A stretch of 64,000 nucleotides of DNA from Flaccisagitta enflata (taxonomy: Eukaryota; Chaetognatha; Sagittoidea; Aphragmophora): the NCBI GenBank assembly GCA_965153355.1, contig OZ231126.1:33232001-33296000 (forward strand), in the 5' to 3' direction. Each line of letters opens with the position of its first letter. The stretch's first letter is position 1. The translations under genes were made by a program, and so were the position numbers. Shown here in pieces: positions 12,810 through 25,200 of this stretch. The notes beneath the pieces are model-generated. The model did not search any database. It saw only the letters and a list, made by a program, of their open reading frames with translations, and was not told the origin of the DNA.

Positions 12810-14345
12810 ACTATGGCAACAAAAAAAAACGAACAGTTACTTCTTTTGCTCATAAATCCTTTGAAAATTCACCCAGTGTGTTGAAATTACTGAAGTTACC
12901 TTTTAGTATCATTAAGCATCACTGAAAAAATCAATGACCTGCTCTAAATATTTTTTGAATCATAGATTTTTTAAAAGTGATTGTCAGATGATCAGAAATT
13001 CAATGCACACACACAAGAATTTACAAAAAATGAATAAACAAACTTAAAAAAAAACATACTAAATCTAGTACGATTTTGATGAAATTTGAAGTGGAAGTAG
13101 GCCACATTGTTAGCAGGCTGTGGTAGAAATTTCATTACAAAACTCCGATTATTTTAGCAGAAACAGCATGTTTTCTAAAACTTTTTTTATGGTTTTAAGA
13201 ATATAGTAAAAGAAGATAAAATCTGAAATATAAATCAATGCTAAGGCCATAGTTTTTTACCAATTATTATGATTTTTTAACTGGGAACTTTTGTACATAT
13301 GGTTCATCTCCAGTAAAATTTTTGTGAAGATTGAAGCATTTTTAGTCCCCCAAATCGCAAAAATATTCTAACCGGTAGCAGAATATTTCTTATCCTGAGC
13401 AAGCTTACTATCAACCAATATCTACCCCACTAGACTTTATCTGAGTAGAAGCGAATTTTGCCTAGCATTAGTAAATAGCATCATTAGACTACAGTTCAAA
13501 AATCATGACAAAACTCCCAAAACTTTTTCCACAACGCCAATTTTACTAAAGATTGTATTATTTTGATTTAGGATAAACATCATCTCTGGCAGTCCAAAAA
13601 AGAGGTGACTTCAGTAAAAACATGATAACGGCTAAAGTTTTCAACGGATTTTGATGAAATTTTAACCAGACACAGTTCAAATCATGGCTATCAATCACTG
13701 TAGATTTTAACATGTAAAAGTTACCCCGATATATTTCGTGCATCACGCACTTTTTCAAGGGTTTTAGCCTGAGAACAACAAATTTTTCAATCATATCAGA
13801 TCACATAACAACATGTGTCGTACCCCATTTCATCTCACCCCACCAGTGTCTTCACCTTTAAAAACTTCCAATATCAGAATTTCTTGTGTTGCAATCAAAA
13901 AACGAATGATGAGCTGTACTAGGTAAGCACTAAAAATAGTCCCCTCTTTTAGAAGTAATGGCCCCTTTCTACACCTGGGTAAATTTACACATGCAGTATT
14001 TGGTAAATTTTATGCAAATTGGTCAACATATTCATTAGAGAAATCAGAAGCCACTCTTAAAAAGGTTGGTCTAAACAAGCAAGTTATCAACTTTGCTCTC
14101 ATACAAGGTTCAACTATACAGATTAAATCATTGATTAATTTCTGTTTTCGTAACAGAGCTGAAAAAAACATCGACCGCCAAAGTAATCATGGAGAAAGAA
14201 GAGAACAATTGACGGTTTTTTGTTTGTCCAGGTTGGATGCATATTTTCTGACTATTATTGCGGGAATTGAAAACACTGAAAGAGAGGCTTCTGATTTCTC
14301 TAATGCCATACGTTTTTGCTCTCTCGGTTTTTTTTTTACCATAGT
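12810..14345. mobile_element. 1.54-kb TIR element (longer copy)
   Basis: The left end ACTATGGCAACAAAAAAAAA and the right end TTTTTTTACCATAGT are inverted, and the next bases (GAACAG, and GAGAGAGC in reverse) match the ends of the copy at 51851-52824. That copy is in opposite orientation and shares most of 12810-13690. The right end is followed by TA; the left is preceded by TG. No frame above 80 codons exists, so neither copy encodes a transposase. Confidence 0.75.
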
Positions 14346-14459
14346 TACAGACTGAAAGAGAAATACTAACCAAGAAATACAGAAAATATGGCGGAAAAAA
14401 AGACAGACAGATAGAAAGAGAGGCAGGACTGAAGGTCAGATAGTCAGGCACACACACTC

Positions 14460-14724
<265 letters not shown>

Positions 14725-14897
14725 AGAATGACTCTGACAGACACTTAGGCAGTTGCCAAGATAGAAAAGATAGAGATAACGGTTTTCAGTGAAAGGAAAT
14801 CCTAGTAGACTCAAGTTCTCTTTGTAACCAAATAAAGAAAAACGAGAGGGAAAGAACTCAGTGGGAAAAAGAACATAGAGGGAAAAGAAAAAGATAC

Positions 14898-14900
<3 letters not shown>

Positions 14901-14990
<90 letters not shown>
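14901..14990. repeat. (GA)n microsatellite
   Basis: About 90 bp of GA. An A21 run follows at 15080-15100. Confidence 0.97.
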
Positions 14991-15109
14991 AAGTGTCGAG
15001 ATTTCTTTGTTGTCTGGGTTGAACTGGTCTAGACCATGAGACGCCCGCTATTCACGGGAGAAAGACGAAGATGACAGGCAAAAAAAAAAAAAAAAAAAAA
15101 GAGTATCGG

Positions 15110-15744
15110 TTGGTCAACGATGCGAAATTTGACAAGTACTTTGTTTCTCGGTGAAGGGGATTAGGGCACTGTGCGGTGTAGCTATTTGGTGTTTACCAAT
15201 GCAGCAAGTAGTTACCCAACCCCAGACACTAATAAAACTTGGGTGGGTTGCCCAATTTTTTCGCCTGATCTGCTCATTATTTCAATAATTCAAAAGAAAT
15301 CAGAAAGGAAATGAAAGATGAGTATTCTCTATTCAACACATAAAAAGACGCAGAACAAAAAGTCAATCGACAGAAAGTAGTTGGGTCAGGAGTCATACAA
15401 GTAACAAGATATTTCTTCCTTAAAGCCAGCCACTGGACATCAAAAACAAACAAAAAAGCAAATCACGCGCTCTCCATCGGGACGAAACGACCAAATAAGG
15501 CCTTGTACATAATCTCTTGCGCGCTTCTGATTCAAACAAAGAAATTGAAAAACAAACCAAAGACACAATTCTCCATCAAGACAACAACAATTGGGTAGAA
15601 GCCAAAAGAAAGAGGTTTGTTTGACGTTTTTCGGTTAACTTTCCTCAAGCAAACTGTTGGAGATCAGAAAAAAAGAAGACATCTCAATTCCGACTTGTAG
15701 ACATAAAGGTAAAGTAACAAAATTACAAAAAAAAAACCTCACAA
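15110..15744. other. No recognised feature
   Basis: Mixed sequence with no supported gene, inverted repeat or tandem repeat noticed. Confidence 0.4.
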
Positions 15745-15956
15745 ATGAGCATGGATGTAGGGGAGCTTTGAAAATAGCCACATTCACTTAGCATTTCAAG
15801 ACCAAGTCAGGATCAAGACCAATTTTTGTAAAAGGTGGAAACTGTAAAAAAAAACAGTAATTTTTTCACTTTTTGCATCATTCATGAATGAAAATCCTCC
15901 ATCTCAATCTACCACACCCATGTGGTGGACGTGGCGTCCCCTACATCCATGCTCAT
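15745..15956. mobile_element. 212-bp MITE-like inverted repeat
   Basis: ATGAGCATGGATGTAGGGGA at the left end is repeated in reverse complement at the right end. The interior is A/T rich and non-coding. The target duplication is not obvious. Confidence 0.65.
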
Positions 15957-16293
15957 GAGTCACAAGTCCAAATTGTATCTTGGACAGTCTTTTCTAGAAG
16001 ACGTTTGTTGCAAAGGAAGCTTATTGCTTCCCAAACAACTACAGGGTGAACAACCTCAAGTGGGGATAAGTAAAAGCTAATTCCTCTGGAACTACTCATA
16101 ACTTTAAAAATCTGGTGGGGAAATGCCTGACGTTTGTTTCTTTTGCTTTGGTTTGTAAGAAATGAGAAATAAAAGCAGTCGGGAAGATGCGATCAAAAGT
16201 TTCTCTCCATTCACAAGAAAAGTGTTTTTCAATTCTCCTTAAAACTAACATTACAGCTATGGAAATGCCATAGCAACATAAAATTGGAGGGAA

Positions 16294-16678
16294 CAAGGCC
16301 AACACCTATAAGTCGCGTGCGGGACATAAATCGTTTAATATGACTTAAATTGAGTTTAAATGACTCAAGGTGACCTGAAATAACTTAAAATGACTTTAAT
16401 GACCATATTGACCTTATTGACTTTAGTGACTTACAATAACTTAATATGACTTAAAATGACTTAAGATGACTTAGAATGACTTAAAATGACTAAAAAAGGA
16501 CTTAGAATGACTTATAATGGCATTTGGGAAGGAGCTGTGAGCCCAAAAAGCTTAAAAACGCGGAAAAAGTAAAAAGGGGACCAACCGACCAACTGACCAA
16601 CCAACCAACCAACCGACCAACTGACAAACCGACTGACAGACCGACAAAGCGGGGTGAAGAGTCGTGTAGCACGTGACT
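16294..16678 (+). mobile_element. HINE-like element, TGACTTAAAA subfamily
   Basis: Starts CAAGGCCAACACCTATAAG-TCGCGTGCG and ends GCGGGGTGAAG then AGTCGTGTAGCACGTGACT followed by AAAAA. The interior carries a 10-bp tandem repeat of TGACTTAAAA type at about 16340-16520 and a CCAACCGA array near 16580-16640. The terminal hairpin has a few mismatches. Confidence 0.8.
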
Positions 16679-17254
16679 AAAAACTAAAACAACATTTATG
16701 GTGCTTCAATTCATGATCACAATTTAGGACTCATTTATAGAATTTGTAGGTGAAAGAGTGAAAAAGACATGTTTCAAAGAAATCAGGTCTGAAAGCTTTT
16801 TTTGAAGAAACTGTCATTTTTCGATTTTTCATTGATTTTATTGTAAATTCTATAGTATTTGAGTTACTGACATTTGCTTTGGCTCATATAGAATGTCAGG
16901 TAATCCTTGATATCACTGCAAAAGATGAAATATAGGATTCTGGTAGATATGTAATGCTCAGCTTTTCATCTGAACGAAAGCCTTGTATTTTTGGGAGGAC
17001 TTAAGTTTTTTGTATTTTTGGGAGGACTTAAGTTTTTGCATTTTTTATTATTTGACAAATCTGTGTCAATGAAATTCAGATCTAGGTAGAGATACAAGAT
17101 CTGCACTCATCAGCAATGCCTTGCGGGACCCCATGGGCAGGGTCGGCCGGTCCCTCGGCACGGCAGGGCCGGATACCGAAAGTCAGTGGCTCGATATGGG
17201 CAGGGGCAGTACTGGGGCTCAGTATAGGGTCTCGGTACTGGGTAATGATACAGA

Positions 17255-18994
17255 CAAGGCCAACACCTATAAGTCGCGTGCGAGACATAAAAAACTGACT
17301 TGACCTAACTCCTTATTGTATCTTTTTAATCAACATGACTGAATAGGGAGAAATATAAGAAATGAATAAAATGATTTAGTTGACTAGATTGACTTAAATG
17401 AATTGATGAATAAATCAGCTTAATGAGGTATTGGAGGCCATGGAAACCCACCCACTTTTATAATTGAGTCAAATTAATCAACTCTATCAACCCAACCAAT
17501 GAAAAATGACTAAACCAGACTTAAACCAGACTTTAACCAGCAGACTTTAACCAGCAGACTTAAACCAGCAGACTTTAACCAGCAGACATAAACCAGCAGA
17601 TTTCAACCAGCAGACTCAAACCAGCAGACTTAAACAAGCAGACTTGAAATGTCATAAATGACCAAAACATACCAAAAACATAAATGACCAAAACATACCA
17701 AAAAACATAAACGACCAAAAAACCAAAAAACCAAAAAACTAAAAAAACAAAAAACAAAAAACAAAAAAACAAAAAATTAAAAAAACAAAAAACAAAAAAA
17801 CAAAAAACAAATACCAAAAACCAAAAATCGAAAAACATAAATGACAAAAAAAAAGATGTTAAATCACCAAAAACCAAAAAACCAAAAAACCAAAAAACCA
17901 AAAAAAAAAAAACAAAACAAACCTAAAAACCAAAAAACCAAAAAACCAAAAAAAAACTAAAAACAAAAAACTAAAAACCAAAAACCAAAAACCAAAAACC
18001 AAAAACCAAAAACCATAAATGACCAAAAACAAAAAAAACATAAATGACCAAAAAAACAAAAACCAAAAACCAAAAAACCAAAAAACCAAAGAACCAAAAA
18101 TCATAAATGACTCAAAAACCAGAAACCAAAAACCAAAAAACTAGGAAACAAAAACCAAAAACCAGAAAAACAAAAAACCAAAAAACCTTAAAAAACCAAA
18201 AACCAAAAACCAAAATCAAAAAACCAAAAACTAAAAACCAAAAACCAAAAACCAAAAACCAAAAAACCAAAAGCATAAATGACCAAAACATACCAAAAAA
18301 TCATGCTAAAGGACTGAAAGCCAAAAAACCAAAAACCAAAAACTAAAAACCAATAAACCAAAAAACATAAATGACCAAAACATACCGAAAAGCCATGTTT
18401 AATGACCAAAAATGACCAAAAGACCAACAAACAAAACAAAAAACAAAAAACAAACAAAAAACAAAAAACCAAAAACATTGATGACCAAAACATACCAAAA
18501 AACCATGTTAAATGACCAAAAACCAAAAACCAAAAACCAAAAACCAAAAACCAAAAATCAAAAACCAAAAACCAAAAACCAAAAACCAAAAACCGAAAAC
18601 AAAAAAACAAAAAAAAAAACAAAAAAACAAAAAATAAAAAACAAAAAACAAAAAAACAAAACACAAAAAAAAATAAATAAAAACCAAAACATTCCAAAAA
18701 ACCATGTTAAATGACCAAAAATGACATGTTATGTCATTTTGACTTAAAACCACCTTAAATGCCCTAAAATGACACAAATGACTTAAATGAACAAAGTGAC
18801 GTAAATGATCAAAAATGACCAAAAATGACTAAAACCAACCACAAATGACCAAAAACAACAAAAAAATGACTCAAAATAACTCCAGACGACCCAAAATGAC
18901 AAAAAACGACGCAAAAAAGCAAAGTGTTACGGACCGATGGACCGACGGTCCGACGGACCGACGGAGCGGGTTGTAGAGTCGCGTGCACGCTACT
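17255..18994 (+). mobile_element. Expanded 1.74-kb HINE-like element
   Basis: Begins CAAGGCCAACACCTATAAG and ends CGGAGCGGGTTGTAG then AGTCGCGTGCACGCTACT followed by AAAAA, as in the 250-400 bp relatives. Between the ends lie TGACTT units, CAGACTTAAACCAG units and more than 1 kb of ACCAAAAA-type repeats with scattered ATAAATGACCAAAACATACC blocks. The frames over it (KTKNQKP or FGFWFLVF) are repeat translation. Confidence 0.8.
17640..18720. repeat. ACCAAAAA-type low-complexity expansion
   Basis: Irregular tandem units of 6-8 bp (ACCAAAAA, ACAAAAA) on a strongly A-biased strand. They are interspersed with blocks derived from TGACCAAAACATACC. This is the interior of the element at 17255-18994. 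Confidence 0.92.
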
Positions 18995-19257
18995 AAAAAT
19001 CTAGGTAAGAAGAACATACTTCACATTCTTTTTGAAATACTGTTGAAAATCATCAACAATGAAAAAAAAGAGAAAAATAAAACATACATTTTGAAATTGA
19101 AAAAAAAAAAAGCTTCATATGCTGCTACCCCAGTTCGCCATTTGTTTTTAGTTTTAATTTAGTTTGAGACTCGATGTTCCAATGTTTGGTTGTCGATGAC
19201 CGGAAATTAAGATACCTGATTATTCCTTGCCATTCACTGTCTTCGACTTTTTTCATT

Positions 19258-19261
<4 letters not shown>

Positions 19262-19326
<65 letters not shown>
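19262..19326. repeat. (GA)n microsatellite
   Basis: About 64 bp of GA. Confidence 0.96.
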
Positions 19327-19330
<4 letters not shown>

Positions 19331-19379
19331 CCGGAAAGAGGGAGAAAACGAAAGTGATAATGGTCCTTACTTAATTATT

Positions 19380-20130
19380 TTTTCTTGAATGATAAACAAT
19401 CAAACAATAAAAAAAAAAAGGAAAAAAATGTATATACGTTTATCTTTTTAAAACTGATCAAGTGTCCAAGTGTCTCGATCAGAATGCAAATCATAAACCG
19501 CTCAACATAAGAAAACTATGTAAAAATTGCTGTAAGTAGGGTGTAGGGATGGTGACCCCATCCAAATCGTCCTTGTGGTTTTTCCAATGAATCCCATTTT
19601 CTCTCTCTCCCTTAAATTCTCGAGTCATATGGAAGAATATTCAATCATTTTAAAATATGTTTTAAAATTCGTTCAAAACAAAAAAATTAATTTCTTTGTT
19701 TTACTGACACACATATGCAAAAAATTTGAAAGAAGTACAAAGATAGAAAAAAAAATCAAAGATGCAAAAAAAAAAAAAAAAAAAAAAAAACAAAAAACAA
19801 AAGCAAAAAAAACAAACAAAAAACAAAAAACAATGACAGGAAATTTGAAATATAAAACAAGTTTTAAAAGACAATTAAAAATAAATTGAAATATAGAATC
19901 TAAAAAAAATGAATGCTAAACAAGAAAAAAAGGATGAAGAATGAAAAATAAAACATAAAAAATGAAAAATGTTAAACTTCATGATAGAATTAGAAAAAAA
20001 GTAGTCTATACAATTTACTTATTAAAGCAATCATACATTTTTTTATCTATGATTCTAATGTGATCACAGGATATCTACCATGAAAGTGAAAAAAAAGAAA
20101 AAAGAAACTATTTCCACCATCATCAAAAAT
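19380..20130. other. A/T-rich sequence, no gene seen
   Basis: A-rich stretch with an A-run at about 19767-19790 and CAAAAA words to 19850. A 104-codon frame across it is lysine-rich low complexity and not supported as a gene. Confidence 0.5.
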
Positions 20131-20139
20131 GGAGAGAGG

Positions 20140-20270
20140 AGGAGGAGTAGGAGGAGGAGGGCCGGGATATGCATCAGCTCCCGGGAATTCGGGACATGGT
20201 GATGTCCCGGCATGTCGGGGCCTCGGGACCCAAGTCCCGCCAGGCACTGCTCATCAGGGAATCTTTTGGT
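20140..20270. repeat. GC-rich repeat related to 17100-17250
   Basis: CCCGCCAGGCACTGCTCATCAG in reverse complement resembles CTCATCAGCAATGCCTTGCGGGA at 17107, and both are followed by palindromic GGGACC words. Probably an older dispersed repeat; its ends are not resolved. Confidence 0.45.
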
Positions 20271-20564
20271 CTTTGTCAGTGACTTATCATCTATGTCATA
20301 TTGATGTAAGGTTTCCTAGTAAAATTAAAGTTTCAAAAAATTCGCACGGAGCTTTTTTCCAGATGTACTTTCCCCCACTTAACCTTGTTCACCGTGTAAA
20401 GCGATTTTTCATTGGCTAAACTAATGATGACCCACATGCTGGAATTCGTAAGCCGTTGCATTTCTTTCCTTCAATTTTTTTTTTAAAAACAATTTCTTTT
20501 GTTAAATAGTAAGGAAACTATATGCTTGAATATTGCAGACTGATGAAAAATCCAAGAAGGGAGT

Positions 20565-20870
20565 AGTTCTCTTTAGGAGTATACCAATAAAGGCGACTCT
20601 CCCCGTAGGAAAAAAGTGCGAGGTTTTGGGTCTCTTTCTCTCTTTTTCTCTCTTTTTCTCTCTTTTTCTCTCTCCCATTGTCATTTTCTCTGTCCCCTTC
20701 TCTCTCTCTCTCTTTCTCATGTATCATGGGGTTACAATATTGTTGCGGACAGGTGGACAGAGGCAACCAACCCCCATCCACACCCCAACCCCAACCCCCA
20801 CACACAAGCATCTAGACTGCTAGTTTTTTCCACTTGGACGGACAGACGGACCAACAGACCGATGCACACT
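20565..20870. repeat. Dispersed repeat related to 49324-49470, with CTCTTTTT tract
   Basis: TATACCAATAAAGGCGACT and GTTGCGGACAGGTGGACAG with CAACCAACCCCC match pieces at 49324-49470. A polypyrimidine CTCTTTTT tract occupies about 20625-20722. ACGGACAGACGG words at 20840 suggest a decayed HINE-like element. Confidence 0.5.
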
Positions 20871-20879
20871 GGACCATGA

Positions 20880-21440
20880 CCCGGAAAGTTTCAATGTGTT
20901 TTAAAATGTTACATTATGTCGAAAAAAACAACTTTGCAGTTTTCCTTAAACGTCAGCTAACGTCAGCTAGATACCACGATAGTGACTAGCTCAAGACATC
21001 AAGAAATATGGCGGGCATGTCACTAGGTGTGGACGATGTGTGCGCAATGCTGACGTTAACGTCAATAATAAGAAAAAGACGTTACTGCAATATGCAAATT
21101 AACCGACTTTATCGGAAGAAAAAACCGGCGAAGGGAAACCTAAACATCTTTTCTTGAGTCAACTCAAACGATGCTTGTGTTTGTTGTCTCGTAACCGTGG
21201 TTACGCCAGTCAGAACGTCGTTTTAGTGCTGGTTTGTGTATTATGTGCAGTGGGACTATGGCAGTGTTTATTATGCGATGTTACAACTAAACTTGCCATA
21301 GAAGTTTTTGTCGGTGTTGGTGAAGGGAAGCAAATTTAGAAACAAAAACAACAACAAAAAAACAGAACAACAACAACAAACACAACAACCAATAACAACA
21401 CCCAAAACAAGAAAAAACAACAAAGATTACGACGGAAATG
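20880..21440. other. No recognised feature
   Basis: Contains a short tandem of CGTCAGCTAA near 20950. A 61-codon frame at 21154-21339 has a hydrophobic stretch but no recognised family or supporting signals. Confidence 0.35.
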
Positions 21441-21444
21441 ACAG

Positions 21445-21634
<190 letters not shown>

Positions 21635-21837
21635 CAATGCATTGAGCATCCTTAACGGTTTTCCCATCCGCCAACCATCTAAGTCTAATGCTAATTTTCA
21701 GTTGTACTACTATTTCAGTCACGCACTTCCAAATTACCGTCTTGAATTGTGGGTTGAATTTTAAGCAATCACCAGAAACTTCTGACCATTAAGATTTGGA
21801 AGTAGATATTCGTTCATTCAGTTGAATATGTTGGTTG

Positions 21838-21944
<107 letters not shown>

Positions 21945-22285
21945 ACAAAAGTCAATGGAACATGGACATCGGACCACAATGCAAACATTTCAAATCCATT
22001 TGCTTATTGTCAACTACGTTTAAAGTTGCAAGAAAGAAAACGGAGTCAAAAAGATTTCTCGATATTTCCTTTAAAAAAAAAGCTAAGCTGTCTGATTCGA
22101 GAATGAAACGACTTAAGACAGCCATCGATGATTACACTAGCAATGATTCACTTGGTGGAATTCATCGCAAAAGAATGAGAATATGATCAGGGAAACAAAC
22201 AGAAAACACAAATCAAATGCGGAGGTGGGAGGGACGTTGACCGGCAATCAGCCAAAGAGAGAGTTTTGAATGATACCACTGTGTA

Positions 22286-25200
22286 AGTTGATTGAGGGGT
22301 TGGTTGGTCCCCGTTCTGCGTCGAGGGTGTTTTTTAGCCACGGTGATGGTGGTTTAGGTTGATCGAGGGGTTGGTTGGTCCCCGTTCTGCGTCGAGGGTG
22401 TTTTTTAGCCACGGTGATGGTGGTTTAGGTTGATCGAGGGGTTGGTTGGTCCCCGTCTGCGTCGAGGGTGTTTTTTAGCCACGGTGATGGTGGTTTAGGT
22501 TGATCGAGGGGTTGGTTGGTCCCCGTTCTGCGTCGAGGGTGTTTTTTAGCCACGGTGATGGTGGTTTAGGTTGATCGAGGGGCTGGTTGGTCCCCGTTCT
22601 GCGTCGAGGGTCAGTTGGTTGGTCTGACGGTCAGTCGCGAGTTTAGAATGACACCACTGTGTAAGTTGATAGAGAGGTTGGTTGCCTTTCTGCGAGGGTG
22701 TTTTTTTTAGCCACGGTGATGGTGGCTCAGGCTGATCGAGTGGCTGGCTGGTCTCGGCTCAGCGTCGAGGGTGTTTTTAGCCACGGTGATGGTGGGTTTA
22801 GGCTGATCGAGGTTGACATCTGCTCTAAGCGCCGAGGGTGTTTTTTAGCCACGGTGATGGTGGGCTTAGGTTGGATCGAGGCTGGTCCTGCCTCTAAGGC
22901 CGAGGGTGTTTTTTAGCCACGGTGATGGTGGTTTAGGCTGGTCGAGGGGTGGGTTGGTCCCCGCTCTGCGTCGAGGGTGTTTTTAGCCACGGTGATGGTG
23001 GTTTAGGCTGATCGAGGGGTTGGTTGGTCCCCGTTCTAAGGCCGAGGGGTGCTTTAGCCACGGGGATGGTGGCTTTGTGTTGATCGAGGGGCTGGCTGGT
23101 CCCCGTTCTGCGTCGAGGGTGTTTTTAGCCACGGTGATGGTGGTTTAGGCTGACTGAGGGGGTTGGTTGGAGTCCCCGTCTATGCCGTAGGTGTTTTTTT
23201 AGCCACGATGATGGTGGTTTCAGGCTGATCATCTGGTTGGTCCCCGTTCTGCGTCGAAGGTGTTTTAGCCACGGTGATAGTGGTTTAGGTTGGTTGAGTT
23301 GGTTAATTCCATTCTGCGTCTGAGGTGTTTAGCCCACAGTGATAGTGGTTTAAGTTGATCGAGGAGTTGAATTGGTCCCGTTACAAATCGAGAAAGAGTG
23401 TTTTTATGCAGTGATGGTAGGTTTAGAGTTGTCCGAGGGTTGGTTGGTGTTCTGCGTCGAAAGGTGTTTTGCTTACAATGATAGTGGTTTAAAGTTAATC
23501 AGTTGGTTGGTCCCGTTCTGCGTGGGGTGTTTTTAGCCACGGTGATGGTGGTTTAGGTTGATCGAGGGTTGGGTTGGAGTCCCGTTCTGCGCGTCGAGGT
23601 GTTTTTATACCAGTGATGGTGGATTTTTAAGTTGATCGAGGTTGGATTTAGTCCCGTTCTACGTCGAGTGTTTGCCACGGTGATGGTGGTTTAGGTTGAT
23701 CGAGGTTGGTTGGTCCCGTTCTGCGTCGAGTGTTTAGCCACGGTGATGGTGGTTTAGGTTGATCGAGTTGTTTTGAATTCCCGTTCTGCGTCGAGGTGTT
23801 TTAGCCACAGTGATGAGTGGTTAGGAGTTGATGAGAGGGTTTAAGTTTAGTCCCCGTTCTGCGTCGAGGTGTTTTTAGCCACGGTGATGGTGGTTTAGGT
23901 TGATCGAGGGTTAGTTGGTCCCCGTTCTCGTCGAGTGTTTTTAGCCCACAGTGATGAAGGTGGTTTTAGGTTGATCGAGGTTAGTTGGTCCGTTCTACGT
24001 CGAGGTGTTTTTAGCCACGGTGATGGTGGTTTAGGTTGATCGAGGGGTTGGTTGGTCCCCGTTCTGCGTCGAGGGTGTTTTTTACAGTGATGATGGATTT
24101 AGGTTGATCGAGGAGTTGGTTAGTCCCGTTCTGCGTCGAGGTGTTTTTGCTTCAGTGATGGTGGTTTAGGTTGATCGAGGGTTGGTTGGTCCCGTTCTGC
24201 GTGAAGGGGGTTGTTTTTAGCCACAGTGATGGTGGTTTAGGTTGATCGAGGGGTTGGTTGAGAGTCCCCGTTCTGCGTCGAGGTGTTTTGCAGCCACGTT
24301 CAGTGGTGGTTTAGGTTGATCGAGGGGTTAGTTGGTCCCCGTTCTGCGTCGAAAGTGTTTTATTACCCAGTGATAGTAGTTTCGGTTGATGAGTTGGTTA
24401 GTCCCCGTTCTGCGTCGAGAGTGTTTTAGCCAGTGATGAGAAGTGGTAGTTTAGAGTTGAGTCGAGAGATTTAGTTGTGGTCCCGTTCTGCGTCAAGGTG
24501 TTTTTTGCGCCCACGATGATAGTGTGAACTAAGTTGTCAAAGAAAGGGTTGGTTTGGTCCCGTTCTGCGTCGGAGTGTTTATACAGTGATGGTGGTTAGA
24601 GTTGATCGAGGGGTTGGTTGGTCCCCGTTCTGCGTCGAGGTGTTTTTTAGCCACGGTGATGGTGGTTTAGGTTGATAAGGTTGGTTGGTCCCCGTTCTGC
24701 GTCGGGTGTTTTTGTATTGATGAGTGGTTTAGGTTGATCGAGTTGGTTAATTTACGTTCTGCGTGGAAGGGTGTTTTTAGCAGTGATGGTAGTTGGAGTT
24801 GATCGAGTTGGTTGGTCCCGTTCTGCGTCGGTGTTTTTAGCCACAGTGATGGTAGTTCAAGTTGATCGAGGGTTAGTTGGTCCCGTTCTGCGTGGAAGGG
24901 TGTTTTAGCCGCAGTGATGGTGGTTTAGGTTGATCGAGGGTTGGTTGGTCCCGTTCTCGTCGAAGGTGTTTTAGCCTGATAATTAGTTTAAGTTGATCGA
25001 GGTTAGTTGGTCCCGTTCTGCGTCGAAAGTGTTTCTTATGATGATAGTGGTTTAGGTTGATCGAGGATTGGTTGAGTCCCGTTCTACGTCGAGGTATTTT
25101 TAGCCACAGTGATAGTGGTTTAGGTTGGTTAAGGGGTTGGTTGGTCCCGTTCTGCGTCGAGGGTGTTTTTTAGCCACGGTGATGGTGGTTTAGGTTGATC

